Positions 34,190-42,602 of a DNA stretch of 64,000 nt are shown piece by piece. The stretch lies in the IMG/VR virus record IMGVR_UViG_3300036770_006434, positions 124,001 through 188,000 of that record. The stretch is one strand, 5' to 3'. The DNA is from a virus. Each line of letters begins with the position of its first letter. Positions within the stretch are counted from its first letter, which is position 1. A program made the position numbers and the translations under genes. The notes under the pieces were generated by a model. That model saw only the letters and a program-made list of their open reading frames with translations, made no database searches and was not told where the DNA came from.

Positions 34190-35280
34190 CAGTGAATGAT
34201 GGTATTCGGGTCAATTCCCCACAGCTCGCCGCGAAGACTGTCCATGGTGCTAAAACGCTCAACCTCCTGTTTAAGGGCGGTCTGCTGCTTTTTCTCGACC
34301 AGTTTGATGATTCGGTTCCTGTCCTCTTTCCTCTTCCAAGCCTGCACCAACGGATGCATGGACGAGGAGCCGGCAATTCTTTCATTGATCATCTTGAATC
34401 GCTCCCCGGTCAGGGTCTTGATAAGGGAGTTGATCTGCTTCAAGTGTTCAGTGGCCTTCTCCTTGGTGGCGTTAAGGGCATCCACTTCCGGCTTGCTCAG
34501 TTTCTTCGTATCATCTTCCAGACTGATGGTGAAACGCTCGTCCAGTTTTCTCACGAGTCTGTCGGCAATGTTTCTTTGCGAGGTAAGACTGGCCAATTGG
34601 ATGTATTGGATCACATGCTCGGCCGAAAGGTCCGGCTTGTCCCAACAGGTGGAGATAAAGACCGACTCAAACACTTCTCGGTCCAGCCTTTTCACGAACT
34701 TGTCCGCTTCCACCTTGAATACAGGCAGCTGCATATAGGACATGAGAGCGTCAAGTCCCTTCTTTTCTTCGGCCGACAATTCTCCGTCATGGAACAACTT
34801 CTTCCCATCCGCTCGCGCCTGAATCTTGTATTCGTTCAACCTGCCGGCCAGAGCCACGATGCTGCGAGGCGGCGCATACTCTTCGGCCAAATCATCTTCC
34901 TTGCGATACCCCGGCTCTATCTGGCGGATATGCGACAAAACGAGCTGGGACTCAAAGCTGGCACCGTTCAGGCGCGGGTTTGAAAACAGAATTCTCGCTA
35001 TTTCCGTAGGGTTGGAACTCTTATACGCGTTTCCGATAAACTCCTTCTGCTCATCGGTCAAGCTGGCGGTTTCCGGCAGCGGCGGAGGTGCCTTCTGTTT
35101 GCCGTTCATTTCAGCTATATACAGGCGGATGGCCTTCCATTCAACGGACCGCTGGTCAAGCGACTCTTTATCGGGGAAGACCATGCCCAAAAGGGTGTTG
35201 GGGTCCAGTCGGAAATTCTGTTCTATCAGTTCCTTCTGGGCTTCGTCCAGTTTTGGGAGGGGTTTCGCTACTTTTGGCAT
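34189..35280 (-). CDS. Probable small terminase-like DNA-binding protein with tandem repeat
   Basis: A 363-residue, highly charged helical protein. The N-terminus contains two related units of about 45 residues: one starting 'LDEAQKELIEQNF' (about 11-56) and one 'LTDEQKEFIGNAYK' (about 74-119). Both look like compact helical DNA-binding units. A long helical, coiled-coil C-terminal half follows. It directly precedes the nuclease-TerL pair with overlapping stop and start. Position and duplicated DNA-binding-like units suggest the genome-recognition subunit, but no family match was established. Confidence 0.6.
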   Translation of the reverse strand: MPKVAKPLPKLDEAQKELIEQNFRLDPNTLLGMVFPDKESLDQRSVEWKAIRLYIAEMNGKQKAPPPLPETASLTDEQKEFIGNAYKSSNPTEIARILFSNPRLNGASFESQLVLSHIRQIEPGYRKEDDLAEEYAPPRSIVALAGRLNEYKIQARADGKKLFHDGELSAEEKKGLDALMSYMQLPVFKVEADKFVKRLDREVFESVFISTCWDKPDLSAEHVIQYIQLASLTSQRNIADRLVRKLDERFTISLEDDTKKLSKPEVDALNATKEKATEHLKQINSLIKTLTGERFKMINERIAGSSSMHPLVQAWKRKEDRNRIIKLVEKKQQTALKQEVERFSTMDSLRGELWGIDPNTIIH

Positions 35281-35286
35281 ATTGTG

Positions 35287-36054
35287 TTACAGTTCTTGGA
35301 CCAGACCCTCTTCTTCTATAATCTCTTTGGCCATAAGCACAAACTTTTTCTTGGCCGTCAGGATAATCTGATATCCGGGGTAGAGGTTCTTTTTGCCGGT
35401 CTTCTTCTTTTTGAAGCCCATAGCCTTGGCCACTTCCCGCTCGGACAATCCCTTTATGATAAGCAGTTTATACATCTTCCATTCTGCGCGACCCAGCTTA
35501 CCCTTCATCTTTTTGTCTATCACGCTCTTTTTCTCCTCTATATTCACGAAATCGCCCTGCATATTCTGGGCTTCCGCCGCGTGCTTGGGCGTATCCAAGG
35601 ACAGAGTCATTTTGATGGCGTGCAAATCCTTCTTCTTCTCTTCCCAGTTCTTGTATGCCGGGCATTCCGAGCACTGAAAGCCAGAAGGGGTCTTGCTGCA
35701 CTGGTCATTGCCCATGTTGAAAACGCAGCCGCCGTTACCCGTGATGCAGGGGCGGGAAAAACTGCTGAGATTGTCACGCCAGATATTGCGAAGAGCGTAA
35801 GTGATGACCTTATTCACCCACCTGCGGAACTCGACGGGTTTGCCGCCGATCACTTTGAGCGGGTCAAACATGTGATACTTGTTGTTTACGTGGATAACCA
35901 CTTTTTGGCGGATATCCTCCCACTCCAAAGTGGCCAGATCGAAGTTCCTGCGTCTCTTATCTATCCAGTAAACGATTTCTTCGTATCTTTGCTCAAAGGA
36001 GAGGGCGGACCTCGCGGTTTCGGCGTAGACTGCTTCCAGCTGTTTGTTGGCCAT
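35287..36054 (-). CDS. Sigma-factor-like protein with inserted cysteine cluster
   Basis: A 255-residue protein. Residues about 20-95 resemble sigma region 2, with 'WEDIRQKVVIHVNNKY' and an aromatic Trp/Tyr/Arg-rich helix 'WVNKVITYALRNIW'. Residues about 188-217 resemble region 4 ('LSEREVAKAMGF' helix-turn-helix, then a basic Lys run). Between them lies a cluster of five cysteines (103, 110, 119, 128, 131) that could bind zinc. The ATG at 36054 is taken because the longer frame overlaps the next gene. It lies amid late genes and is the best candidate to read the GAAA/GTGTAAC promoters. Sigma activity is inferred from motif layout. Confidence 0.65.
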   Translation of the reverse strand: MANKQLEAVYAETARSALSFEQRYEEIVYWIDKRRRNFDLATLEWEDIRQKVVIHVNNKYHMFDPLKVIGGKPVEFRRWVNKVITYALRNIWRDNLSSFSRPCITGNGGCVFNMGNDQCSKTPSGFQCSECPAYKNWEEKKKDLHAIKMTLSLDTPKHAAEAQNMQGDFVNIEEKKSVIDKKMKGKLGRAEWKMYKLLIIKGLSEREVAKAMGFKKKKTGKKNLYPGYQIILTAKKKFVLMAKEIIEEEGLVQEL

Positions 36055-36058
36055 GTTT

Positions 36059-36448
36059 TTAGGAGCCCTGTTTAAGCATCTCTTGCACAAGGGACGCGGC
36101 GGATATTGGAGTGTTCCGGCCGCCGGGCGAATTTGAAGAGCGCAGATCGACCCCGCCGATAGCCCCGTTCTCGCGCACATCCTTGATAGTCGGGATTTTG
36201 CCGTCAAACTGGTCGCGGTTCAGGACAATATCCATGCCGCCGAAGGAGCCCTCTTCAATGGCGTGAACCACCTCTTGGGACTCGGATTCCCAGCTGTAGA
36301 CACCGGGTTTTGCGGCGGTTTTGACGGGGCCGGCGGCCGGAATATGGATAGGCTTGACTTCCATGGGTCCGTTACAGGACGGGCACTTGGCGGGTTTTGA
36401 GCTGCTATACGTGACCTTGTGGCCGGAGGGGCAATAAGAGGTGGGCAT
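36059..36448 (-). CDS. Zinc-ribbon protein
   Basis: A 129-residue protein with an N-terminal zinc-ribbon-like pattern: C6-P-S-G-H with a second 'CPSC' pair at about 22-25. A Pro/Ala linker and a C-terminal domain of unknown fold follow. It is 4 bases upstream of the sigma-like gene and probably co-translated, which suggests a transcription-related or nucleic-acid-related partner. Its function is otherwise unknown. Confidence 0.65.
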   Translation of the reverse strand: MPTSYCPSGHKVTYSSSKPAKCPSCNGPMEVKPIHIPAAGPVKTAAKPGVYSWESESQEVVHAIEEGSFGGMDIVLNRDQFDGKIPTIKDVRENGAIGGVDLRSSNSPGGRNTPISAASLVQEMLKQGS

Positions 36449-36480
36449 GATGTCAGATAACGAGGTTGGTGTTGAAAGTG

Positions 36481-37575
36481 TTATGGATTCGGCTTGCCGG
36501 GAAGCATATCGTATGCGGCAAGTTTGCTGTCTATGTGTTTTTCTATCGACGGGTCCCGGGCGGTAGTCAGTTTGCCGCCGGCCGTCTTGCGATACTTGGA
36601 CAGGCGGTCGGTCACAGCGGGTTTAATCTGGTTTTCCCAGACTTCCGGGGCGGACTCCTTCACGTCCTGTGTGGCCAAGACCAAGGCGTCCGCGACCTTC
36701 TCTTCTTTTCTGTATTTGATGGCGACCCAGACCACGATTCCGGCCAAGATTGCGCCGACAGCGGCCATAATCATCCAGCCTTCAATGAACGGCAGACTAG
36801 CGGCGACCCCACCAAATACTACAGCGGCGATTCCCAGTTCTTGCTTGAAGACCGGCGAGAATATGGCCCCGGCCACGCAGAGAGCGGCTATAATCCCGGC
36901 TCCCCATGACAGTTTGGCAATCTGCGCGTCCCGGCGGGCGATAGAGGCGGACTTGTCCTCTGCCGCCGCCACGATTTCGTTCTGCAACGCGATAATCTCG
37001 GACTGTTTCTCGTCCAGTTTCGCTGCAAACTCCCGTTCCTGTGACTTCCTGCGTTCCTCTAGCGCGCTCAACTCCCGCTGGAACTGTTCCGTGGCCTCGG
37101 CAAGCGCCTCATTTTGCGCCAGAGCCGCGATATGATTCTTCTGTAACTGTTCAAGCGACGTTCTGGTCTCATCCAGTTCGGCTGCTACCCTATCGTTCAT
37201 AGCCTTCATCGCTTCATAGGTCGGCTGGACCCCAAGAGCGGCCCAACCCTCCAAAGCGAGGTTATGGGTGATCAAATCCGTTCTGGTCGGCGTCACAATA
37301 GACTTGAACACAAGGTCCTGCCCGGCAAACGCCGCTGCTGCCGCCTGTTTTTGCGCCAGATTACTGGACAGTAACTGCGCCGTTTTGGTTTCTGCCTCCT
37401 GACGAAGGGCGGCCATCTTGGTGTCATGCTCCACCCGAAGAGCCGCCACTTCCCGCTCCTTTTGACCCTTGGTCACAAGTAGACCGGACAAGGGGTTGGT
37501 ATTACACCCCGTCCAGCCGGACCCCACGAATAGAGTCGCGACCAGAAGGAACAGGATGCGGCAGTGGCGGCGCAT
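36481..37575 (-). CDS. Coiled-coil membrane protein with lipoprotein-like signal
   Basis: A 364-residue protein. Residues 1-24 read as a signal sequence with charged start, hydrophobic core and a Trp-Thr-Gly-Cys24 end that is an imperfect lipobox. Residues 40-220 are Ala/Glu/Gln-rich coiled coil, with about three hydrophobic membrane-spanning segments at 226-290 and a basic cytoplasmic-looking tail after them. It could be an envelope-spanning lysis factor or a phage-encoded membrane anchor; the layout does not match standard i-spanin/o-spanin pairs. It lies in the late operon 9 bases after the preceding gene. Confidence 0.6.
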   Translation of the reverse strand: MRRHCRILFLLVATLFVGSGWTGCNTNPLSGLLVTKGQKEREVAALRVEHDTKMAALRQEAETKTAQLLSSNLAQKQAAAAAFAGQDLVFKSIVTPTRTDLITHNLALEGWAALGVQPTYEAMKAMNDRVAAELDETRTSLEQLQKNHIAALAQNEALAEATEQFQRELSALEERRKSQEREFAAKLDEKQSEIIALQNEIVAAAEDKSASIARRDAQIAKLSWGAGIIAALCVAGAIFSPVFKQELGIAAVVFGGVAASLPFIEGWMIMAAVGAILAGIVVWVAIKYRKEEKVADALVLATQDVKESAPEVWENQIKPAVTDRLSKYRKTAGGKLTTARDPSIEKHIDSKLAAYDMLPGKPNP

Positions 37576-37584
37576 AAACCCGGA

Positions 37585-38025
37585 TTATTCCTCCCGAATC
37601 AGCGGCGACAGAATGGCCAGAATCGTGGTAGGGATTTGATTCTCTTCCAGATTCAGGTCCTTCAGGTCAACCGTGAGCAGGCCGGTAACCTCGACCTTCT
37701 GATCAAGGGCTTCCGTCAGTTCCTTGTTCAGGCGGGCAATGGCCTCGGTATCATCCGGTTTGATTGAGCCCTTGCCGCCGGAAATTTCATTGATAATAGC
37801 GTCACGGGCCTTGGTGAAGTCCTCCTGATGCTGACGGAGCTTGGACGTGATCTTGGTCAGATTCCAGCGGGCCTTGCCACCAAATTTGTAGGGCACGGTC
37901 ACGGCCTTTTGGGATTCGCCCTGACCGACCACGACGGTTTGACCGTCCAGATTAGTGACAGCGGTGAAGAGTTCGTTCAGTTCGCGGACGGTGAAGGTCC
38001 GGATGTTGGTATTGGTATCAGGCAT
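37585..38025 (-). CDS. Late-module protein, unknown
   Basis: A 146-residue protein with helical N-terminal and central segments and a C-terminal part ('LLTVDLKDLNLEENQIP') suggesting a small alpha-beta domain. It is first in a short operon followed by the membrane coiled-coil gene. The ATG at 38025 has no SD and no GTGTAAC motif is seen upstream. No family was recognised. Confidence 0.65.
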   Translation of the reverse strand: MPDTNTNIRTFTVRELNELFTAVTNLDGQTVVVGQGESQKAVTVPYKFGGKARWNLTKITSKLRQHQEDFTKARDAIINEISGGKGSIKPDDTEAIARLNKELTEALDQKVEVTGLLTVDLKDLNLEENQIPTTILAILSPLIREE

Positions 38026-38055
38026 GTTCTCTAGGTGTGTTTATAGGTTGTTGAA

Positions 38056-38199
38056 ACGGGTCTATTCCCGTCTCATATATCCCATTATAGGAGTCTTATG
38101 GATATGGTCAAGCAGGTTTTTGAGACTTATTCTCAGTTATTTTTACAACAGGTTTGCCCGGCTACCTTGCGGCGGCCGGGCGCGGTGGGTAAAACCCAC
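38056..38199. other. Intergenic region with three hairpins
   Basis: The space between genes at 38026-38222 holds three inverted repeats. ACGGG-TCTATT-CCCGT (38056-38071) has the same core as the stop palindromes of the 50-63 kb block. A GC-rich stem lies at about 38156-38183 (GCCCGGC with GCCGGGC). A third stem, GTGGGT-AAA-ACCCAC, lies at about 38185-38199. One or more may terminate the fibre operon, but none has a clear T run on the - strand. Confidence 0.45.
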
Positions 38200-38222
38200 G
38201 GAACAGATTGACAGACAGGGGG

Positions 38223-38474
38223 TTAGGGAATAATCGGAGTGAGTCCGATGTTTTCCGCCACACACTGCGCGACGAACTCGTCATCACCTGTCCACGCTTC
38301 ATATTGCTCTGTGGTCAGAGTGTTGCGGGCGGGGACGGAAACGAGGTTGCCGTCAGCGTCCAGCAGGGCATACTGGAAATTGGCGGACTGACCAAGGGTA
38401 ACGTGGCCGTCGTCTACCCGGAGTTGGGTAGCGGGGGATGGGAATGCTTCACGGGGTTCGATTTGGATGATCAT
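38223..38474 (-). CDS. Small fibre-operon protein, tail-fibre assembly-like position
   Basis: An 83-residue protein from the ATG at 38474 (reading MIIQIEP). An earlier in-frame start would overlap the fibre gene. It contains 'FQYALLDADGNLVS', a beta-hairpin pattern, and lies directly behind the repetitive fibre gene, where tail-fibre assembly or attachment proteins often occur. The function is unproven. Confidence 0.6.
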   Translation of the reverse strand: MIIQIEPREAFPSPATQLRVDDGHVTLGQSANFQYALLDADGNLVSVPARNTLTTEQYEAWTGDDEFVAQCVAENIGLTPIIP

Positions 38475-38515
38475 AAGGTTGGGTTTGGTTGAGTTGAGGG
38501 ATGCTAAACGAGGGG

Positions 38516-40282
38516 TTACGTAGCCGAAGTGAAGTTCGTCCAAGTCGTCGCGCCGTCCGTATTCACATACAGGCGGCTAGTGGTGCCGGCACCGTCAGAG
38601 CGGAGATAAATCGAGCCTTGTGCCGCCGAGACCGAGGGTGCACCGGAGCCGTAGTATATCCCGAAGCCGGCGGTTGTGCCGAAGAGGAGGCGGGCGGAGG
38701 TGGAGCCGCCGGCAGGGGTGGCGGTGGCGGATGCTAATGTCGCGACGCCTGTCAAATTGAATCCACCCGCGTAAGAAAACGTAGCGAGTGTCGTAGGAGT
38801 GGAGCTGTCATTTAACGCATAAGCAATCGTAAGGGGGAGGCCGCCGTTACCGTCGCCGAGGAGAATCATCTGTCTTCCGCTTGGGCCAGCGACTAGCCGC
38901 AGCACAGCGGCATTGGAAGTAGCACCGTATAGGGAATTACCCGACGAGTTGGCCCGCAGGGAGGCTTCGTTATTTCCGTATGCGGCGCCGTTAGCCAGCG
39001 CACGGATATTGGAAGAAGTAGATTGGTTATCCTGCGTGAATATACCAGACACATTCATCGCGCCCCCCGCATACACCGCCCCCGCGATACCCACGCCTCC
39101 AGAAACTTGGAAAGCACCAGTCGTTGTGCTCGTGCTCGCCGTGGTGCCGAACACCTTGAGCCCGCCGCTGCCGCTGATATCATTATTGCCACCCCAGAGA
39201 AAATTCCCGGTTGTGGTCATCACTCCTTTTTCAGTGCTATTGAAAAAATAAAGGTTGTTCCGTATCTGCGAGGTCCCGGAAGTGGAGCCACCGATGGCGA
39301 CATACCAGCTGGTCCCGGCTGCATTAGTCAGCTGAAGATTCGCCGATTTGACGTTATCGCCAGTAGTCGCGACTTTGAAAAGGGCATCTTGGCCGGTGGG
39401 GGCGTTGAACGTGCCGATTCCTCCGGTGCCTTGACCGAGGACCAGACTCGCGCCCGATGACCCGCCGGCCAGAGTCAGGTTGGTCGCGGAGGCGGCGGTG
39501 ATGGAGGAGGCGGAACCGAGGGTGATGGCTCCGGCTGACGAGGTGGTGATGGAATTCACCCCGTTGACTTGGATATTTACTGCGTTCGCGCCGTTGCTGG
39601 TAAGGGTAAGAGTGCTCTGTCCGATTACGCGGCCATTCACTTGAACGTTCGTGCCTTGGAACGTAGCGTTGCCTACGACATCGAGAAGCCCCCCAATATA
39701 AGCCGCCCCCGCAATCCCAACCCCACCGCTGACGACTAGGGCGCCGGTGGTGGTGTTGGTCGCGGCGGTGGTGGAGGCGATACTGACCGCGCCGTTAGAC
39801 CCGGCAATACGCATAGCTTCCGTGCCACTATTGCGGCGGAAGATCATGTTGCCGTTGGCGTTTTGGTCTACGGCAATGAACACATCACCGCCAAAGGCAG
39901 AAAATGAGCCTATGGATGTGCCGGCTGTTAAAACCCGGAGAATCGGAAGACTGGCGTGGTCGGCTGCGATGGTCCCGCCCGACGCCGTAACAGTGCCCGC
40001 AAACGTCGCGGCCAACGTGCTGTTCGCCAACGTCAGAGCCGTGCCCCCGGTCCCCAAGGCCAGCACCAGATTCTGCCCCGCTACAGAGGTAACGGAATTG
40101 ATGGAGGTCAGCGTCGAAGACAGCGACAAAGTCCCGGCCGAAAGCGAGAGGTTGGACTGTAGAGTGGTAGTAGAAACGACGCCGGACGCATCCAGCCGCG
40201 CCAATGAGGAGGTCGTGGCACTAAGAGTGGTGGTGCCCGCGACACTTAACGCGGTCGGTATGGAAAAATTTATCGTAGCCAT
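38516..40282 (-). CDS. Repetitive fibre-like protein
   Basis: A 588-residue, Thr/Ser/Gly/Ala-rich protein with repeated units including 'TTTGALVVSGGVGIAGA' (about 180) and 'TTTGAFQVSGGVGIAGA' (about 390), plus many 'SLSSTLTS'-type beta repeats. This motif is common in phage fibre and bacterial stalk proteins that form trimeric beta structures. The C-terminus ends with a compact domain, probably the tip. A late-promoter motif precedes it. It may be a side fibre or a structural fibre on head or tail. Confidence 0.78.
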   Translation of the reverse strand: MATINFSIPTALSVAGTTTLSATTSSLARLDASGVVSTTTLQSNLSLSAGTLSLSSTLTSINSVTSVAGQNLVLALGTGGTALTLANSTLAATFAGTVTASGGTIAADHASLPILRVLTAGTSIGSFSAFGGDVFIAVDQNANGNMIFRRNSGTEAMRIAGSNGAVSIASTTAATNTTTGALVVSGGVGIAGAAYIGGLLDVVGNATFQGTNVQVNGRVIGQSTLTLTSNGANAVNIQVNGVNSITTSSAGAITLGSASSITAASATNLTLAGGSSGASLVLGQGTGGIGTFNAPTGQDALFKVATTGDNVKSANLQLTNAAGTSWYVAIGGSTSGTSQIRNNLYFFNSTEKGVMTTTGNFLWGGNNDISGSGGLKVFGTTASTSTTTGAFQVSGGVGIAGAVYAGGAMNVSGIFTQDNQSTSSNIRALANGAAYGNNEASLRANSSGNSLYGATSNAAVLRLVAGPSGRQMILLGDGNGGLPLTIAYALNDSSTPTTLATFSYAGGFNLTGVATLASATATPAGGSTSARLLFGTTAGFGIYYGSGAPSVSAAQGSIYLRSDGAGTTSRLYVNTDGATTWTNFTSAT

Positions 40283-40346
40283 GGGATTCGTGTAAAATGA
40301 ATTGACCTTACCTGCGGCCAGACCTTGCGATGTGGTCGCCTATGTA

Positions 40347-40372
40347 GTTACACGTATTCCAGCTGGGGTTTG
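40347..40372 (-). promoter_or_regulatory. Putative late promoter 11 before the fibre gene
   Basis: CAAA at 40369-40372, 15 bases, GTGTAAC at 40347-40353 on the - strand; the fibre ATG at 40282 is 64 bases beyond. Confidence 0.5.
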
Positions 40373-40396
40373 ACCGCTATTTTGGGGAGACGGGCT

Positions 40397-40636
40397 TTAC
40401 TTCTGGTAAAACACGACTACATTGCTCCCGGTCGCGCCGACATTCAAAAGGACCGGAGTCCCAATATGGCTCTCGATCTGTGTGGGAGCCCAAATCGGCG
40501 CGGACCCATTCACCACAGCTGCCCCTGAAACCACTGTGACAGAGAAGGTTACGGCACCAGCCGGAATCTGGGTCTGCCCGGCGGTTACGACGGCAAAATA
40601 AGGAGTAACAGGGTTGTAATCGGATGCAAAGGGCAT
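40397..40636 (-). CDS. 79-residue beta-rich structural protein
   Basis: A small Val/Thr/Ser/Gly-rich protein without charged clusters, probably a compact beta barrel or sandwich of the kind found as fibre knobs or decoration proteins. It has its own late-promoter motif 45 bases upstream and lies before the fibre gene. The ATG at 40636 is the only good start. The function is unknown. Confidence 0.6.
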   Translation of the reverse strand: MPFASDYNPVTPYFAVVTAGQTQIPAGAVTFSVTVVSGAAVVNGSAPIWAPTQIESHIGTPVLLNVGATGSNVVVFYQK

Positions 40637-40681
40637 GGGTGTAAAATGGAAGAGGTGGAAAAGACTGTATTCTCACCACTG

Positions 40682-40706
40682 GTTACACCTATATCCGATG
40701 GATTTT
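40682..40706 (-). promoter_or_regulatory. Putative late promoter 12
   Basis: AAAA at 40703-40706, 14 bases, GTGTAAC at 40682-40688 on the - strand, 45 bases before the ATG at 40636. Confidence 0.55.
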
Positions 40707-40713
40707 TATGTCA

Positions 40714-41514
40714 TTATTTGGGTGGAAACATGGGCTCGTTTTTGACGGAGGCCATTTCTTTCCGTTCAAATCTTTCCACGATATATTTCACGATCTTGGA
40801 CCGGACAATGTCGTCTTTTGTGAAGGAGAAGCAGTGGATTCCATTCTCCCGGCTCTCTTCATCATTGAACATGTCAAAAGTCTTTTGGAAAGCGGACTTG
40901 GAACCGATATCGGACTGGCTAGGATCGCCGCAAATCACGATTTTTGAGAACTGGCCGACACGGGTGAGAATTGTCAATAATTCCTCGCGAGTTTCGTTCT
41001 GGCTTTCGTCTGAAATTATGAACTTAGCGTTAAACGAAGCGCCTCTCAGGAAATTAACGGGAATACCCTCAATCCTGTTCTCCTTAACCAGTCTATCTAC
41101 CTCACATTTCGGCAGCATTTCCTCCATTTTATCGTGAAGTGGTCGAGTGTAAGGCTCCATCTTCATGCCAGCCTCTCCGGGTAGGTAGCCAAGAGACCTA
41201 GACGCGCTTTCTACGACAGAGCGGATATACAGGATATCGGAAACCGCACGTTTCTGCATCAGCATAAGACCAGCTAATACCGAGACATAGGTTTTGGACG
41301 TGCCGGCGGGACCCGAAAGGAAGACTACCTTTGTATTTTTATCCAGAATCAGGTGTATCAACTCCTTCTGCTTGTCCGTTAAATCCGCTCTTTGGGATAT
41401 GGAGAGGTCAAATCCGATTTTGTCCCTCTGCGGGACTTTGGTGGATTTATCCGTTGCTGCGCCGCTATTCCCGCTTGCCTGCGGGACCGCCTTACGAGCC
41501 TTTTTCTTGGACAT
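40714..41514 (-). CDS. PhoH-like ATPase
   Basis: A 266-residue protein with Walker A at about 68-75 (GPAGTSKT), 'DILYIRSVVE' and 'GYLPGEAGMKMEPY' blocks characteristic of PhoH, and an acidic 'IISDESQN' Walker B region at about 170. The N-terminal 35 residues are a basic, disordered leader. PhoH-family RNA helicase-like ATPases are frequent in phage genomes and may act in RNA metabolism. A late-promoter motif lies 73 bases before the ATG. Confidence 0.92.
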   Translation of the reverse strand: MSKKKARKAVPQASGNSGAATDKSTKVPQRDKIGFDLSISQRADLTDKQKELIHLILDKNTKVVFLSGPAGTSKTYVSVLAGLMLMQKRAVSDILYIRSVVESASRSLGYLPGEAGMKMEPYTRPLHDKMEEMLPKCEVDRLVKENRIEGIPVNFLRGASFNAKFIISDESQNETREELLTILTRVGQFSKIVICGDPSQSDIGSKSAFQKTFDMFNDEESRENGIHCFSFTKDDIVRSKIVKYIVERFERKEMASVKNEPMFPPK

Positions 41515-41587
41515 AGAGGATTGGTATATGATTTGCGGCGCTTTTTTCTACAGACCGGAGGTCTGCAAAGACTTCGCCACGCCCAAG

Positions 41588-41612
41588 GTTACACTTGATT
41601 CCTGACCCTTCT
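41588..41612 (-). promoter_or_regulatory. Putative late promoter 13 before phoH-like gene
   Basis: AGAA at 41609-41612, 14 bases, GTGTAAC at 41588-41594 on the - strand. Confidence 0.5.
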
Positions 41613-41642
41613 TGGAAAAACATGTGACAGTATGGAAAACGC

Positions 41643-41670
41643 TTGACTCCTGTCCCAATTGGGGTAAAAA
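41643..41670 (+). promoter_or_regulatory. Sigma70-like promoter for the T5orf172-type gene
   Basis: TTGACT (41643-41648), 16 bases, TAAAAA (41665-41670) lie upstream of the ATG at 41702 and diverge from the phoH-like promoter. Confidence 0.5.
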
Positions 41671-41701
41671 GGGTAATCACACTGTTTTTCAACCCTATTA
41701 C

Positions 41702-42145
41702 ATGAGTTCTATCTCCTCCGGTTCTCCCGGTTTCGTCTATATCGCGACTTCCTCTACCCTTTCGGCGGCCGGTCTCCTGAAAATCGGGGCTACCACCCAT
41801 GACCCGGACCTGAGAATGAAACAGTTGTCGGCCTCCACATCCTCTCCCACTCCCTTTTTTGTGGCCTACTCCCGGCGGGTGCCAGACGTGAATCTGGCGG
41901 AGCGGGAGTTGCATGAATTCTTTGAGGATCGCCGCGTCAATGAAGGGCGCGAATTCTTTCAGGTCACATTATACGAGGCGGCCATAACTTTGGACCGCTT
42001 GGTGGGCGGAATGCCGGAATTGGTGGACCAGCCGGAAACACCTTTTTCAGAGCTGTTTGCATCTTTCCCCGATGACGGGACCGGTCGCGAGCTGACGGAA
42101 TTCGAGGCGGCTCAATGTCGCGAACTGGCCGCAAAAACGCGCTAA
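41702..42145 (+). CDS. T5orf172/GIY-YIG-related nuclease-fold protein
   Basis: A 147-residue protein from the ATG at 41702. The N-terminal half matches the T5orf172 (MUG113) branch of the GIY-YIG superfamily: 'GFVYIATSS', then 'LLKIGATTHDPDLRMKQLS', a Tyr in the third strand and 'AERELHEFFEDRRV' with a Glu and the final 'GREFFQV'. These proteins occur widely in phages and bacteria with mostly unknown roles, possibly DNA cleavage or regulation. The gene runs opposite to its neighbours and ends before the Hsp20 gene. An earlier in-frame ATG at 41612 is less likely as it overlaps the promoter. Confidence 0.8.
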   Translation: MSSISSGSPGFVYIATSSTLSAAGLLKIGATTHDPDLRMKQLSASTSSPTPFFVAYSRRVPDVNLAERELHEFFEDRRVNEGREFFQVTLYEAAITLDRLVGGMPELVDQPETPFSELFASFPDDGTGRELTEFEAAQCRELAAKTR

Positions 42146-42199
42146 CCCGGCGGAATCCGCTGAATTAGCGCGAAAATGGGCGAAATCTTTTTGCCCGTC

Positions 42200-42571
42200 T
42201 TACTTGATTTCAATCCTCTTGGGTAGCGCTGTTTCCGGCTGGAACGCGGTAACAGTCAGGATGCCATCCTCCAGTTTGGCCTCAATCCTTCCGGTGTCAA
42301 TCTCCGGCACATAAAATGTCTTGGACGCCTTGCCGCGCTTCTGGTTTTCGGCAGTCACCGTGATCTGGCTATCCGCAGCCTCCACGGAAATGTCCTCTTT
42401 CCGGTAACCGGCGACATTGATGTCAATCTGATAGACGCCCTCCTTCTCGTTATAGGTCAGCCCCGTTTGGCTGCCGGCCAGCTCGCCGAACAGGTCGGAG
42501 AAAAAGCTGTCATAGCCGCGAGTAGTCTGCGGGCGGGAGAAGAGACTGAGCGGGTAGTTCTTGATAATCAT
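42200..42571 (-). CDS. Small heat-shock protein, Hsp20/alpha-crystallin family
   Basis: A 123-residue protein with the alpha-crystallin domain at about 35-120: 'YQIDINVAGYRKEDISVEA', 'ITVTAENQK' and 'IEAKLEDGILTVTA', the last being the A-x-L-x-D/n-G-x-L-x-[IV] signature. It has a short N-terminal arm with Phe-rich 'DSFFSDLFGEL' and a C-terminal 'IEIK' end. The protein should act as a holdase preventing aggregation during phage assembly. It occurs sporadically in large phages. Confidence 0.93.
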   Translation of the reverse strand: MIIKNYPLSLFSRPQTTRGYDSFFSDLFGELAGSQTGLTYNEKEGVYQIDINVAGYRKEDISVEAADSQITVTAENQKRGKASKTFYVPEIDTGRIEAKLEDGILTVTAFQPETALPKRIEIK

Positions 42572-42595
42572 AGCGATATGTTTTTTCTATTATTG

Positions 42596-42602
42596 GTTAC
42601 AC
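42596..42602 (-). promoter_or_regulatory. GTGTAAC box before the Hsp20 gene
   Basis: GTGTAACC on the - strand, 24 bases before the ATG at 42571. No good GAAA box lies 14-15 bases upstream, so it is a weaker member of the late set. Confidence 0.4.

Noticed and set aside
35281-35295. Late promoter before the small-terminase-like gene
   Set aside because: The sequence is CTGTAACAC, lacks the GTGTAAC core and has no GAAA box at the right distance.
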